Source: Catellatospora citrea
GTDB lineage: Bacteria; Actinomycetota; Actinomycetes; Mycobacteriales; Micromonosporaceae
Direction of reading: 5' to 3'
DNA: 64,000 bases
Assembly: GCF_003610235.1 (NCBI RefSeq)
Contig: NZ_RAPR01000001.1
Coordinates: 2,418,001-2,482,000 of the forward strand
Shown: positions 16,224 to 26,180 of the stretch, piece by piece
Position numbering within the stretch: the first letter of the stretch is position 1
How the letters are laid out: every line of letters begins with the position of its first letter
Notes under the pieces: generated by a model
What the model was told of the DNA's origin: nothing
Database searches by the model: none
What the model saw: the letters and a program-made list of their open reading frames with translations, nothing else
Translations under genes and position numbers: made by a program

Positions 16224-18770
16224 GTGAAACCCCCACGCCTTTGGCTCCGCCGCCTGCGTACCACCGCATTCTGGCTGCTCGGCGTCGTGACGGTGCTGGC
16301 CGTCGTCGTCGCCGGGCTGACCGTCTGGTCGGTGCGCCGCGCCCTGCCGACCCTCGACGGTGAGCTCACCCTGACCGGGCTCGGCGCGCCGGTGACCGTG
16401 CGCCGCGACGCGCACGGCATCCCCCAGATCTACGCGAAGACCAGCGACGACATGTATCGCGCCCAGGGCTTCGTGCACGCCCAGGACCGGTTCTGGGAGA
16501 TGGACTTCCGCCGTCACGTCACGGCCGGGCGCGTCTCCGAGCTGTTCGGGCAGTCCCAGCTGGAGACGGACAAGTACCTGCGCACCATGGGCTGGCGCCG
16601 GGTCGCCGAGCAGGAGGTGGCGCTGCTGACGCCGGAGTCCCGCAAGGGGCTGGAGGCGTACGCCGAGGGCGTCAACGCGTGGCTGGCCGCCAACACCGAC
16701 ACCGAGGGCGACGGGTTCGCCGCGTCGGGGGCGCTGAGCCTGGAGTACGGCATCCTCGGCCTGCAGAACTCCGACTACGTCATCGAGCGCTGGACTCCCG
16801 TGGACAGCCTCGCCTGGCTCAAGGCGATGGCCTGGGACCTGCGCGGCAACATGGAGGCCGAGATCCGCCGCGCCGCGCTGGCCGCCGAGGGCCTGAGCAA
16901 GGAGCAGGTGGACCAGCTCTACCCGGCGTACCCGATCGACCGCAACCTGCCGATCGTCACCGGCGGCGCGATCGTGAACGGCGCGTTCGACGCCAAGGCG
17001 ACCGCCCCGGTCACGCCGGTGGCCCCGCCGACGACGCCGACCACGGCGCTGGCCGCGGACGGCCTCAACGACATGGCCGACGCGCTGGCCGCGCTGCCGG
17101 GCCTGATGGGCAACGCCGACGGCGACGGCATCGGCTCCAACTCGTGGGTGATCAGCGGCAAGCTGACCGCCACCGGCAAGCCGATCCTCGCCAACGACCC
17201 GCACCTGAGCCCGAGCCAGCCCGGCATCTGGTACCAGATGGGCCTGCACTGCGAGTGCGGCTCCGACGTCGCCGGCTTCACCTTCTCCGGCGTGCCCGGC
17301 GTCGTCATCGGCCACAACGCGAACATCGCCTGGGGCTTCACCAACCTCGACCCCGACGTCATCGACATGTACCTGGAGCAGGTCGAGGGCGACAAGGTGA
17401 AGGTCGGCGAGGGCTGGGAGCCGCTGGCCTCGCGCCAGGAGGTGCTCAAGGTCGCCGGGGGCGAGGACGTCACCATCACGGTGCGCACCAGCAAGCACGG
17501 GCCGCTGCTGTCGGACGCCAGCGAGAGCCTGAAGAAGCTCGGCGGGCAGTACGCGATCGCGATGCGCTGGACCGCGCTCGACCCGGGCCGCACCGGCGAC
17601 GCCGTGTTCGCCATCAACAAGGCCGCCAACTGGGACGAGTTCCGCGCCGCCGCCGCGCTGTTCGAGGTGCCCGCGCAGAACATCGTCTACGCGGACGTGG
17701 CGGGCAACATCGGCTACCAGTCGCCGGGCCGCATCCCGGTGCGCGGCAAGGGCGACGGCAAGTGGTTCGCGCCCGGCTGGGACCCGGCGTACGACTGGAC
17801 GGGCTTCATCCCGTTCAACGAGCTGCCCAACGTGCTCAACCCCGAGCGCGGCTACGTGGTGACCGCCAACCAGGCCGTCATCGGCGACCAGTACCAGCAG
17901 CACCTGACCGACGACTGGAGCTACGGCTACCGCAGCCAGCGCATCTACGACATGATCGGCGCCGCGGGCGCGAAGATCACGCTCGACGACGTGCAGAAGC
18001 AGCAGTTCGACAACCGCAACGGCTTCGCCCCGGCGCTGATCCCGGCCCTGCAGAAGGCGCCGCGGCAGGCCCCGTCGCAGGTCGAGAAGAACGCCGACGC
18101 GCTGCTCGTCGACTGGGACTTCCAGCAGGGCGAGGACTCCGCGGCCGCGGCCTACTACAACGCGGTCTGGAAGAACCTGCTCGGCCTCACCTTCGACGAG
18201 CTGGGCTCCGACTACGCCGCCGACGGCGGGGACCGCTGGTTCGAGGTCGTCCGCGGGCTGCTGAACTCCCCGGACGACAAGTGGTGGGACAACAAGGGCA
18301 CTCCTGCCGTGGAGAAGCGGGACGACATGCTGGCCCAGGCCATGTCGGCGGCGGTGAAGGAGCTGTCCGAGGCGCAGGGCGAGGACCCGAAGCAGTGGCG
18401 CTGGGGCGACATGCACACCCTCACCCCGACCCACGCGACGTTCGGCGAGTCCGGCATCGGCCCGATCGAGTGGCTGTTCAACCGGGACACCGTCGGCGTC
18501 TCCGGCGGCGACGCGATCGTCAACGCCACCGGCTGGAGCGCCGGGCAGGGATACGAGGTCGACGCGGTGCCGTCCATGCGCATGATCGTGAACATGGCGG
18601 ACCTGGACGACTCGCGCTGGATCCAGCTGACCGGCAACTCCGGCCACGCGTTCCACGACAACTACGCCGACCAGTTCGAGCTGTGGCGTACCGGCCAGAC
18701 CCTGCCGTTCCGCTTCGCCAAGGCGACCATCGAGAAGGAGTCCACGCAGACCCAGACCCTCAAGCCGTAG
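16224..18770 (+). CDS. Penicillin acylase family (Ntn hydrolase) protein
   Basis: 848-aa member of the penicillin/AHL acylase family (peptidase S45). An amino-terminal helix (about 10-35) exports or anchors it. The alpha chain carries the family block RAQGFVHAQDRFWEMDF; the beta chain would begin at Ser305 within GIGSNSWVISG after autocatalytic cleavage, with the usual NDPHLS nearby. Such enzymes cleave amide bonds of beta-lactams, N-acyl-homoserine lactones or acyl-peptides; the substrate is not predictable. I choose GTG 16224 because a TAGACT box lies 8 nt upstream and no SD is present; ATG 16203 is an in-frame alternative. A terminator follows. Confidence 0.9.
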   Translation: MKPPRLWLRRLRTTAFWLLGVVTVLAVVVAGLTVWSVRRALPTLDGELTLTGLGAPVTVRRDAHGIPQIYAKTSDDMYRAQGFVHAQDRFWEMDFRRHVTAGRVSELFGQSQLETDKYLRTMGWRRVAEQEVALLTPESRKGLEAYAEGVNAWLAANTDTEGDGFAASGALSLEYGILGLQNSDYVIERWTPVDSLAWLKAMAWDLRGNMEAEIRRAALAAEGLSKEQVDQLYPAYPIDRNLPIVTGGAIVNGAFDAKATAPVTPVAPPTTPTTALAADGLNDMADALAALPGLMGNADGDGIGSNSWVISGKLTATGKPILANDPHLSPSQPGIWYQMGLHCECGSDVAGFTFSGVPGVVIGHNANIAWGFTNLDPDVIDMYLEQVEGDKVKVGEGWEPLASRQEVLKVAGGEDVTITVRTSKHGPLLSDASESLKKLGGQYAIAMRWTALDPGRTGDAVFAINKAANWDEFRAAAALFEVPAQNIVYADVAGNIGYQSPGRIPVRGKGDGKWFAPGWDPAYDWTGFIPFNELPNVLNPERGYVVTANQAVIGDQYQQHLTDDWSYGYRSQRIYDMIGAAGAKITLDDVQKQQFDNRNGFAPALIPALQKAPRQAPSQVEKNADALLVDWDFQQGEDSAAAAYYNAVWKNLLGLTFDELGSDYAADGGDRWFEVVRGLLNSPDDKWWDNKGTPAVEKRDDMLAQAMSAAVKELSEAQGEDPKQWRWGDMHTLTPTHATFGESGIGPIEWLFNRDTVGVSGGDAIVNATGWSAGQGYEVDAVPSMRMIVNMADLDDSRWIQLTGNSGHAFHDNYADQFELWRTGQTLPFRFAKATIEKESTQTQTLKP

Positions 18771-18781
18771 GGTCGGTCAGC

Positions 18782-18832
18782 GAAAGGGGGCGCCTCCACA
18801 CCGGAGATCGGTGGGGAGGCGCCCCTTCTTTC
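18782..18832 (+). terminator. Rho-independent terminator after the acylase gene
   Basis: Arms GGGGCGCCTCC (18787-18797) and GGAGGCGCCCC (18815-18825), with CACC/GGTG extending the loop end, followed by TTCTTT. It lies between the convergent acylase and hydrolase genes. Confidence 0.85.
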
Positions 18833-18886
18833 GTCGCGCCGGCCGGCCCGCCCCGTGCCGGGCCGGACGGCGCGACCGTCGGCAGG

Positions 18887-20302
18887 TCAGGGCAGCAGCA
18901 GGCCCAGGGAGAGGGCGAACGGCACGAGCAGCAGGCCGCCGGCCGTGGTGACCGCCAGCCGCAGCCGGTCGCGGCCCTGCGCCGAGCGCAGCGCGGCCAC
19001 GGCCCAGGCGGTGCACAGCAGGGCGAGCACGGTCACCACCCGCAGCACCAGCCAGGCCAGGGGCTGGCCGAACAGGAACGCCTCGGTCTGCTTGCCGGAG
19101 GTGGCCACCGTCATGATCGGGTACGCCACCCCGCCGACCAGGGCGATCAGCCCGGTCAGCACCAGCCAGCGCGCCGGGCGGGCTCCCGCGGGCCGACCGC
19201 GACCGCCCCGCAGCCGCCGCACCAGCGCCCCGACCGGCCAGCTGAGCAGCGCCAGCGCGATCACCGCGAACGCGGCCCACCACAGCGGGCCCACCCCGGA
19301 CACCGGGATGCTGTCGCTGCCCTGCGCGGGCAGCGCGTCGGCCGCGGAGGCGGGCAGCCGTCCGCCGGTCACCTGGGCGATCCAGTCGGTCATCAGCGTG
19401 CCGTAGCCGGGCAGCAGCTCACCCATGGCAAAGCCGTTGATCGTCGGGCCGCCGACGCGGTCGTAGCCGTCGGTGGTGACCCGGCCCGCGTGCGCGCCGT
19501 GCGGCAGGATCCGGATCGTGACGCTGGGGCTGGCGGTCAGCTCGCGGCGGAAGACCTCCGCGCTCTCCCGCGGCGGCACCTGCGTGTCCAGCTCACCCCA
19601 CAGCGCCAGCACCGGCTGGCGGATCGCCCGCAGCGCGGGCACCGGGTCGTACGCCGCCTGCGGGAACCCGTCCGTCGCGACGGCCAGGCCCATGCCGGTG
19701 CCGACGATCGCGTCCACGGTCGACGGCGTCACCCCGGCCCGGGTGATCCGGTTGATCAGGTTCCAGGCCTGGGTACGCGCCGGCGGCAGCCCCGGTGCAC
19801 CGATGGTGACCAGGAACTTCGCCTCCGCCGAGCGGGACGCGGCCAGCGGCGCGATCCAGCCGCCCTCGCTGAGCCCCCACAGCCCGGTGCGCGCCGGGTC
19901 GACGTCGGGCAGCGCCGCCACCGCCCGCACCCCGGCCACGGCGTCGTCGGCCAGCGCCGAGTAGTCGCGGTGGGTCTTCGTGTAGTCGGCCCGCTTGTCG
20001 TAGATCAGCGTGACCAGCCCGGCCCGCGCGAACACCTCGGCCTCCTGGCCCAACTCCTCGCGCGGGCCCGCGCCGGAGCCGTGCACCAGCACGATCGCCG
20101 GGTGGCGCACCGCCGGGTCGAGGTCGGCCCGGCGCACCACCGAGCCGTGCAGTTCGGTGCCGCCGTTGCGGAAGGTCAGGTCGGTGGCGGTCAGCCCGGT
20201 GGGCGGGGTGTACGGGGTGGCGGCGGTCTCTGCCGCGGCGGGTGACGTGCCGGCCAGTGCCAGCAGGACCGCGCCGAAGGCGGTGATCAGTGATTTCCTC
20301 AT
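18887..20302 (-). CDS. Exported alpha/beta hydrolase with C-terminal membrane domain
   Basis: 471-aa protein: a signal peptide (MRKSLITAFGAVLLALAG), an alpha/beta-hydrolase domain with oxyanion motif VHGSG and nucleophile elbow GLSEGG, then four predicted helices in the last ~140 residues. The catalytic domain would face outside, tethered by its own carboxy-terminal membrane domain. Esterase or peptidase activity is likely; the substrate is unknown. The start at 20302 follows GAGGA. It lies 77 nt after a response-regulator gene on the same strand, so it may belong to the two-component operon; a perfect palindrome separates them. Confidence 0.82.
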   Translation of the reverse strand: MRKSLITAFGAVLLALAGTSPAAAETAATPYTPPTGLTATDLTFRNGGTELHGSVVRRADLDPAVRHPAIVLVHGSGAGPREELGQEAEVFARAGLVTLIYDKRADYTKTHRDYSALADDAVAGVRAVAALPDVDPARTGLWGLSEGGWIAPLAASRSAEAKFLVTIGAPGLPPARTQAWNLINRITRAGVTPSTVDAIVGTGMGLAVATDGFPQAAYDPVPALRAIRQPVLALWGELDTQVPPRESAEVFRRELTASPSVTIRILPHGAHAGRVTTDGYDRVGGPTINGFAMGELLPGYGTLMTDWIAQVTGGRLPASAADALPAQGSDSIPVSGVGPLWWAAFAVIALALLSWPVGALVRRLRGGRGRPAGARPARWLVLTGLIALVGGVAYPIMTVATSGKQTEAFLFGQPLAWLVLRVVTVLALLCTAWAVAALRSAQGRDRLRLAVTTAGGLLLVPFALSLGLLLP

Positions 20303-20361
20303 GTCCACGATCCTCGGGAAATCCGAGGCCGTGGACATCGCCGACGAGAGCGGTCCAGGCC

Positions 20362-20379
20362 CTCCCTCGCGCGAGGGAG
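20362..20379. promoter_or_regulatory. Palindrome between response regulator and hydrolase genes
   Basis: Perfect 18-bp palindrome CTCCCTCGCGCGAGGGAG abutting the response-regulator stop codon and 60 bp upstream of the hydrolase start. It could be a terminator stem or the binding site of the adjacent LuxR-type regulator. Confidence 0.45.
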
Positions 20380-21039
20380 TCACTCGCCGGGACGGATGAG
20401 TCCCGACTCGTACGCGGCGATCACGGCCTGCGCCCGGTCGCGCAGCCCGAGCTTGCCCAGCACGCTGCTGACGTGCGTCTTCACCGTGTGCTCGCTGACG
20501 AACAGGGCCGCCGCCAGCTCTGGATTGGACAACCCCCGGCCGAGCAGCACCAGCACCTCGTGCTCGCGCTCGGTCAGCCGGGCCAGTTCCGCGGACGGGG
20601 CCGGCGCGGCCCGCCCGCCCGAACGCACCACGTCGTCGATGAGGCGGCGGGTCACCGCGGGCGCGAGCAGCGCCTGCCCGGCCGTGACCACCCGCACCGC
20701 GTGCACCAGGTCGTCCCGGCGTACGTCCTTGAGCAGGAAACCGCTGGCCCCGGCGCGCAGCGCGGCGAACACGTGCTCGTCGGAGCCGAACGTGGTCAGC
20801 ATGACCACCTTGGTCGGCCCGGCCGCGCAGATGCGCCGGGCCGCCTCGATGCCGTCCATGACCGGCATCCGGATGTCCAGCAGCGCCACGGCGGGGGCGT
20901 GCCGCGCCACCGCCCGGACCGCCTCCGCGCCGTCGGCGGCCTCGGCGACCACCTCGATGTCCGGCTGCGCAGACAGGATCATCGCGAACCCCGACCGCAC
21001 CAGCTCCTGGTCGTCGGCGACCACCACGGTGATGGTCAC
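20380..21039 (-). CDS. NarL/FixJ-family response regulator
   Basis: 219-aa two-component response regulator. The receiver domain (about 1-120) has the acidic pair Asp9-Asp10 and the phospho-acceptor Asp55 in VALLDIRMPVMDG; the LuxR-type helix-turn-helix (about 150-215) contains LTEREHEVLVLLGRGLSNPELA. It follows the histidine kinase gene by 31 nt and is surely its partner. The downstream hydrolase gene is a possible target. Confidence 0.93.
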   Translation of the reverse strand: MTITVVVADDQELVRSGFAMILSAQPDIEVVAEAADGAEAVRAVARHAPAVALLDIRMPVMDGIEAARRICAAGPTKVVMLTTFGSDEHVFAALRAGASGFLLKDVRRDDLVHAVRVVTAGQALLAPAVTRRLIDDVVRSGGRAAPAPSAELARLTEREHEVLVLLGRGLSNPELAAALFVSEHTVKTHVSSVLGKLGLRDRAQAVIAAYESGLIRPGE

Positions 21040-21070
21040 GGCCGCGCCTCCCGGACGCCGGTCTGCCCGC

Positions 21071-22165
21071 TCACGCGAACACCGCCGTCACGCGGAATCC
21101 GCCGACGGGGTCCGGCCCGAACTCGACGGTGCCGCCCGCGGCGGCGACCCGCTCGCCGAGGCCGACCAGCCCGTTGCCCGGCGTGACCGGGGCGGCGCCC
21201 CGGCCGTCGTCGGCGACGCTCACCCGGGTGCCGTGCTCGCCCCAGGTGAGCGACACCCGGGCGGAGGTCGCCGCGGCGTGCCGGACCACGTTTGTCAGCG
21301 CCTCCTGGACCACCCGGTACACCGCGAGCTGGACGTCCGGCGCGAGCGGACGCGCCTGCCCGTGCTCGGTGTAGGTCACGTCGAGGCCGTCGTGGCGGGT
21401 GCCGCGGACCAGCTCGGGCAGGTCGGCCAGGCCCGGTTGCGGGGTCAGCGCCGACTCGCGCAGCCCGCCCACGGCGGCGCGCAGCTGGGCCATGGCGCTG
21501 CGCCCGGCGTCGGAGATCGCGTCGAACGCGGCCTCGGCGCGGGCCGGGTCGCGCCGGGCGATCGCGCCGCCCGCCTCGGCCTGCACCACCATCAGGCTGA
21601 ACGCGTGGCCGAGGATGTCGTGCAGGTCGCGGGCGATCCGGGTGCGCTCGCGCTCGGCGGCCAGCTGCGCGGCCTGGACGTGCTCACGGGCGGCGGCCTC
21701 GCGCCGGGTGCGGGCCAGGGTGCCCAGCATGTACGCCGCCGACCACGTCGCCATCTCGCGGACCGCGGTGTTCACCGACTGGATGATCGACAGCATGCCG
21801 GCGGCGGTGACGATCAGCACCACCAGCCGCTGCCGGGGCGGGGACTGGTAGGCCACCGCGTAGAAGCACACCAGCGGGCCGTACCAGATGGGCTGGGCGG
21901 GGCCGGTGCCCGCGATCGCGTACGCGGCGATGCCGACGGCGGTGAGCAGCAGCGCGTACGTCGGCTGCCAGCGGCGCAGCAGCACGGGCAGCGAGGTCAG
22001 CAGCACCGGCCAGTAGTCGGCGAACGTCCACGGGGGATCCCCGCCGAACCGGCGGGTGAAGAAGTAGGGCGCGGACTGCGCGGCCAGCACGAGCAGGGTC
22101 AGCCCGATGTCCACCGACCAGGCCCGGCGGGACAGGTCGGCGGGCCGCGCCATCCCCCACGTCAC
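21071..22165 (-). CDS. Two-component sensor histidine kinase (HisKA_3)
   Basis: 364-aa membrane sensor kinase. Four or more helices fill residues ~15-150, with no large extracellular sensor loop, so the signal is probably sensed in the membrane. The HisKA_3 box ERTRIARDLHDILGHAFSL carries the phospho-accepting His182; the ATP-binding domain shows LTNVVRHAAA and NGLVGLGERV. GTG start, 8 nt after TAGGCT, with no SD. Co-transcribed with the response regulator downstream. Confidence 0.92.
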   Translation of the reverse strand: MTWGMARPADLSRRAWSVDIGLTLLVLAAQSAPYFFTRRFGGDPPWTFADYWPVLLTSLPVLLRRWQPTYALLLTAVGIAAYAIAGTGPAQPIWYGPLVCFYAVAYQSPPRQRLVVLIVTAAGMLSIIQSVNTAVREMATWSAAYMLGTLARTRREAAAREHVQAAQLAAERERTRIARDLHDILGHAFSLMVVQAEAGGAIARRDPARAEAAFDAISDAGRSAMAQLRAAVGGLRESALTPQPGLADLPELVRGTRHDGLDVTYTEHGQARPLAPDVQLAVYRVVQEALTNVVRHAAATSARVSLTWGEHGTRVSVADDGRGAAPVTPGNGLVGLGERVAAAGGTVEFGPDPVGGFRVTAVFA

Positions 22166-22268
22166 GGTGAGCCAGCCTAGGCCACCGCGGCCCGACGCGT
22201 ACGCCCGTGGCCGTCCGGGGTGGACGGCGGGGGGCCGGACCGCTCCGGCCGCGACGGGTGGCGCGGGG

Positions 22269-23054
22269 TCAGGCGGCGGCCGGGGTGAGCGAGACGATGA
22301 TGCAGGGCGCGCCCAGCGAGATGCCGGTGTCCACGGCCATGGCCAGGCCGTCGGCGTAGGTGACCGGGCCGCGCACGGCGGACGGGGCGACGCCGAAGGT
22401 CTCCGGGATGGTGGAGTGGCCGTGCACGATCTGCCGCCCGCCGAGGGTGTCCAGCAGCAGGCGGGCGTTGGCGACGCCGTCGTTGTGCTCCAGGAACTCG
22501 AAGCGGCGGAACAGCAGCCGGGTGTTGCGCCCGAAGGTCCGCTCGTCGTGCTCGTGCATGATGGTGCGCACCGCGGCGTTGATCCCGTCGATGGTCGGCC
22601 CGAACTCCAGGTAGGCCAGGGTGTCGGCGTGCAGCAGCAGGTGGTCGTCGACCAGCGCCACCGCGGGCAGGTCGGCCAGCCAGGCCGCCCGCTGCTCGTC
22701 CAGCGCCTCGAGGTCGTGCTCCTGGCCGCCGTTGAGCGCCCACACCTGCACGATGGTGCGCACCTCGGTCACCGGCGACTCGGGGACGAAGCGGCTGCCG
22801 TACAGCAGCATGTCGTGGTTGCCGATGACACAGCCGACCTCGCCGCCGGCCGCGGCCGCCTCGCCCTGCAGCCGCCGGATCAGGTCGATCACGCCGATGC
22901 CGTCCGGGCCGCGGTCGGTCAGGTCGCCGAGGAACCACAGCCGCGCGTCGCCGCCGGTCCAGGCGCCCTGCGCGTCGAGCAGGCCGGTCACCCGCAGCGC
23001 CTGGGTCAGCGGCACGAGATGGCCGTGCACGTCGCCGACCACGTAGAGCGTCAC
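22269..23054 (-). CDS. Metallophosphoesterase (calcineurin-like)
   Basis: 261-aa cytoplasmic phosphoesterase of the PPP/diadenosine-tetraphosphatase-like group. All metal motifs are present: GDVHGH at the amino terminus, LGDLTDRGPDG, GNHD and the late HGHS. There is no signal peptide. The substrate is unknown; Ap4A hydrolysis or protein dephosphorylation are options. GTG start, 6 nt after TAGGGT. About 100 bp with no visible gene separate it from glnE upstream. Confidence 0.88.
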   Translation of the reverse strand: MTLYVVGDVHGHLVPLTQALRVTGLLDAQGAWTGGDARLWFLGDLTDRGPDGIGVIDLIRRLQGEAAAAGGEVGCVIGNHDMLLYGSRFVPESPVTEVRTIVQVWALNGGQEHDLEALDEQRAAWLADLPAVALVDDHLLLHADTLAYLEFGPTIDGINAAVRTIMHEHDERTFGRNTRLLFRRFEFLEHNDGVANARLLLDTLGGRQIVHGHSTIPETFGVAPSAVRGPVTYADGLAMAVDTGISLGAPCIIVSLTPAAA

Positions 23055-23156
23055 GCGATCACCCTACGACATGACCATGAAAGCTCCCTGGGCGCGCCGA
23101 CACCCAGCGCGCCATACCCACGCAGGGCTGACCCCCGCTCTGCCGTCCGCCGCCGG

Positions 23157-26132
23157 TCACACCAGGAACAGCCGCTCCACAGCCGCGCGCGCCCGGCGGG
23201 TGACCTTGAGGTACTCGTCCAGGAACTCCCCCGGATCGCCGCCGCCCAGCAGGCGCGCCACCCCGGCCAGCTCGACGCCGTGCCGGGGCAGCTGGTCCAC
23301 GGCCCGGCCGCGGATCAGCGTCAGCGCGTTGCGCACCCGCGAGCACAGCGTCCACGCCGTGGCCAGCACCTCGGCGTCCTCGACCGACACGATCCCGGCC
23401 GCGTGGGCGGCCGCGAGCGCGTCGAGGGTACGCGTGGACCGCAGCCCCGCCACCTCGTGCCCGTGCCGCAGTTGCCACAGCTGCACCGTCCACTCGACGT
23501 CGGCGATGCCGCCCCGGCCCAGCTTGGTATGGGTGAGCGGGTCCGCGCCGCGGGGCAGCCGCTCGTTCTCCACCCGCGCCTTGATCCGGCGGATCTCGAC
23601 GATCTGCTCGCGGCGCAGCCCGTCGACCGGGTAGCGCACCGGGTCGACCAGCGCGATGAACTCGGCGGCCAGCGCGGCGTCCCCGGCGACGGGCCGGGCC
23701 CGCAGCAGCGCCTGCGCCTCCCACACCTGCGACCAGGTGGCGTAGTAGCGCTGGTAGGCGGCGAGGCTGCGCACCAGCGGACCCTGCCGGCCCTCGGGGC
23801 GCAGGTCGGCGTCGATGCCCAGCGGCGGATCGGGGGCGGGCGCGGACAGCAGCGTGCGCAGCTGCTCGGCGATCGCCAGCGCGACACCGTTGGCGGCGTC
23901 GTCCTTCATGCCGGGGGCGGGCTGGTACACGAACAGCACGTCGGCGTCGCTGGGGTAGCTCGTCTCGGCCCCGCCCAGCCGGCCCATGCCGATCACGGAG
24001 AAGCGCAGCTCGTCCGGCGCGCCCGCGGCCTGCCGGGCCACCGCCAGCGCCGCCGCGATGGTCGCGTCGGTGAGATCGGCCAGCCCCTGCCCCACCTCGG
24101 TGATGCCGACCGGTTTCGCCGGGGCCAGCTCGCCCGCGCCGGAGAGCAGGTCGGCGCTGCCGATGCGGAACAGCTCGCGTCGGCGCATCGCCCGCACCGC
24201 GGCCACCGCCGCGCGCGGGTCGGCGTGCCGTCCGGCGGCCGCGGCCGTGCCGTCCAGCAGCGACTGCCGGGTGCGCAGGGCGAGTTCGGTGTCGTCGGCC
24301 AGCAGCCGCAGCGCCTCCGGGTCGCGCGAGAGCAGGTCGGTCAGGTAGCGCGAGCTGTCCAGCACCCGGGCCAGCCGCAGCGCCACCGGTCCCTCGTCGC
24401 GCAGCAGGCGCAGATACCAGGGCGTGGTGCCGAGCGTGTCGGACACCTGCCGGTAGGCCAGCAGCCCGGCGTCGGGGTTGGGCGCGTCGGCGAACTCGGC
24501 CAGCAGCACCGGCAGCAGGGTGCGCTGGATCGCCGCGGTGCGCGACACCCCCGAGGTCAGCGCCTCGATGTGCCGCAGCGCGCCCGCCGGGTCGGCGTAC
24601 CCGAGCAGCTCCAGGCGCTTGCGGGCGGCGTCGGCGCGCAGCGACAGTCCGTCGGCGGGCACCTTGGCCACGGCTGCCAGCAGGGGCCGGTAGAGCAGCT
24701 TGGCGTGCAGGCGGCGCACCTCGGCGGCGTGGGTGACCCAGTCGGCGCGGAACGCCGCGATCGGGTCCAGGCCGCCGCCCTCCCGGCCCCGGCCGGTGCC
24801 CAGCGACGGCTCCTCGCGCTTGTAGTTCATGGCCCGCGCCAGCCAGCGCAGCGCCAGGGTGCCCGCCTGGCCGTCGTCGGCGGGCACGGTGTGCGTACGC
24901 CGCAGCCGCTGCAGTTGCAGCCGGTGCTCCACGTTGCGCAGGAACCGGTATGCCGCGCTGAGCGCCTCCCCGTCCCCACGACCCACGTAACCACCCGTGA
25001 CCAGGGAACGCAGCGCGTTGAGGGTGTTGCCCGAACGCAGTGTCTCGTCGCCGCGGCCGTGCACGAGCTGCAAGAGCTGCACCGCGAACTCGATGTCGCG
25101 CAGCCCGCCCGGCCCGCGTTTGATCTCCCGCTCGATCTCGGCGCGCGGGATCTGGTCGATGATGCGCCGCCGCATCGCACGCACGTCCTCGACCGCCTCC
25201 GGCCGCTCCGCGGCGTGCCAGATGAGCGGCTGCAACGCGGCCAGCCACGCCTTGCCGACTCCCGCGTCCCCGGCCACCGGGCGCGCCTTGAGCAGCGCCT
25301 GGAACTCCCAGGTGCGGGCCCAGCGCTGGTAGTAGACGAGGTGGCTGGCCAAGGTGCGCACCAGCGGCCCGCGACCGCCCTCCGGCCGCAGCGCGGCGTC
25401 CACCGGCCAGGCCACGTGGCCGCAGATCTCCATCAGCGCCGCCGCGACGGTCGTGCCCGCGGCGAGGTCCTCGTCCTCGGCCGCGACGAAGATGACGTCC
25501 ACGTCCGAGACGTAGTTCAGCTCGTCGCCGCCGCACTTGCCCATCGCGATGACGGCCAGCCGCGGCCGCTGGTCGCCGACCCGCCCCAGCGCGATCCGGT
25601 ACGCCGCCCGCAGCGTCGCGTCGGCCAGCGCGGTCACCTCGGCCATCGTCGTCTCGACGTCGACCCCGTCGGCGAGGTCGGCCGCCGCGATGCGCAGCAG
25701 CCCGCGCTGGTAACCGGCGCGCAGCGACGGCACGTCGGCCAGCCCGCTGTGCACCTCGTAGCGCGGCGGCACGGTGTGCGTCAGCACCTGCCACTGGCCC
25801 GCCTGCGCGGCGATCTGGTCGCCCAGCGCCGACGACGCCCCCAGCACGGTGATCAGCCGGATGCGCAGATCCTCGTCGGCTCCGAGCCGCTCCAGCACAC
25901 CCTTGTCGGCACCCCTGTCCCGCTCGGCGATGCGGTGCAGCTGGCGCAGTGCCAGGTCGGGGTCGGCGGCGCGGCCGAGCTGCTCCAGGATGAGCGCGCT
26001 CTCCTCGTCGACCGGCCGCTGCGCGACCGCGTCCCACAGGCTCAGCCCGGTCGCACCGAGCAGCACCGCCGGGTCGGGGCCGGTCGCCGACAGCGTGAAG
26101 CCGTACCGTGCCAACCGCCCGATTCCCGCCAT
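23157..26132 (-). CDS. glnE: Glutamine synthetase adenylyltransferase/deadenylase
   Basis: 991-aa bifunctional enzyme that adenylylates and deadenylylates glutamine synthetase at its conserved tyrosine (Tyr405 of the GlnA encoded in this window). Two nucleotidyltransferase domains carry matching motifs: AMGKCGGDELNYVSDVDV at 197-213 and GMGRLGGAETSYPSDADV at about 712-729, each followed by a GlnD/PII-uridylyl-transferase-like helical domain. ATG start, 6 nt after TAACCT, with no SD. In actinobacteria glnE usually lies near glnA, as here. Confidence 0.96.
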   Translation of the reverse strand: MAGIGRLARYGFTLSATGPDPAVLLGATGLSLWDAVAQRPVDEESALILEQLGRAADPDLALRQLHRIAERDRGADKGVLERLGADEDLRIRLITVLGASSALGDQIAAQAGQWQVLTHTVPPRYEVHSGLADVPSLRAGYQRGLLRIAAADLADGVDVETTMAEVTALADATLRAAYRIALGRVGDQRPRLAVIAMGKCGGDELNYVSDVDVIFVAAEDEDLAAGTTVAAALMEICGHVAWPVDAALRPEGGRGPLVRTLASHLVYYQRWARTWEFQALLKARPVAGDAGVGKAWLAALQPLIWHAAERPEAVEDVRAMRRRIIDQIPRAEIEREIKRGPGGLRDIEFAVQLLQLVHGRGDETLRSGNTLNALRSLVTGGYVGRGDGEALSAAYRFLRNVEHRLQLQRLRRTHTVPADDGQAGTLALRWLARAMNYKREEPSLGTGRGREGGGLDPIAAFRADWVTHAAEVRRLHAKLLYRPLLAAVAKVPADGLSLRADAARKRLELLGYADPAGALRHIEALTSGVSRTAAIQRTLLPVLLAEFADAPNPDAGLLAYRQVSDTLGTTPWYLRLLRDEGPVALRLARVLDSSRYLTDLLSRDPEALRLLADDTELALRTRQSLLDGTAAAAGRHADPRAAVAAVRAMRRRELFRIGSADLLSGAGELAPAKPVGITEVGQGLADLTDATIAAALAVARQAAGAPDELRFSVIGMGRLGGAETSYPSDADVLFVYQPAPGMKDDAANGVALAIAEQLRTLLSAPAPDPPLGIDADLRPEGRQGPLVRSLAAYQRYYATWSQVWEAQALLRARPVAGDAALAAEFIALVDPVRYPVDGLRREQIVEIRRIKARVENERLPRGADPLTHTKLGRGGIADVEWTVQLWQLRHGHEVAGLRSTRTLDALAAAHAAGIVSVEDAEVLATAWTLCSRVRNALTLIRGRAVDQLPRHGVELAGVARLLGGGDPGEFLDEYLKVTRRARAAVERLFLV

Positions 26133-26180
26133 CCGCTCAGGTTATCGGCGTGCACGCGGCCGCAGAAGCCACGGCACGGC

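Noticed and set aside
16176..18656. ~830-codon minus-strand frame opposite the acylase gene
   Set aside because: Antisense shadow; the plus strand encodes a complete acylase with its catalytic serine.
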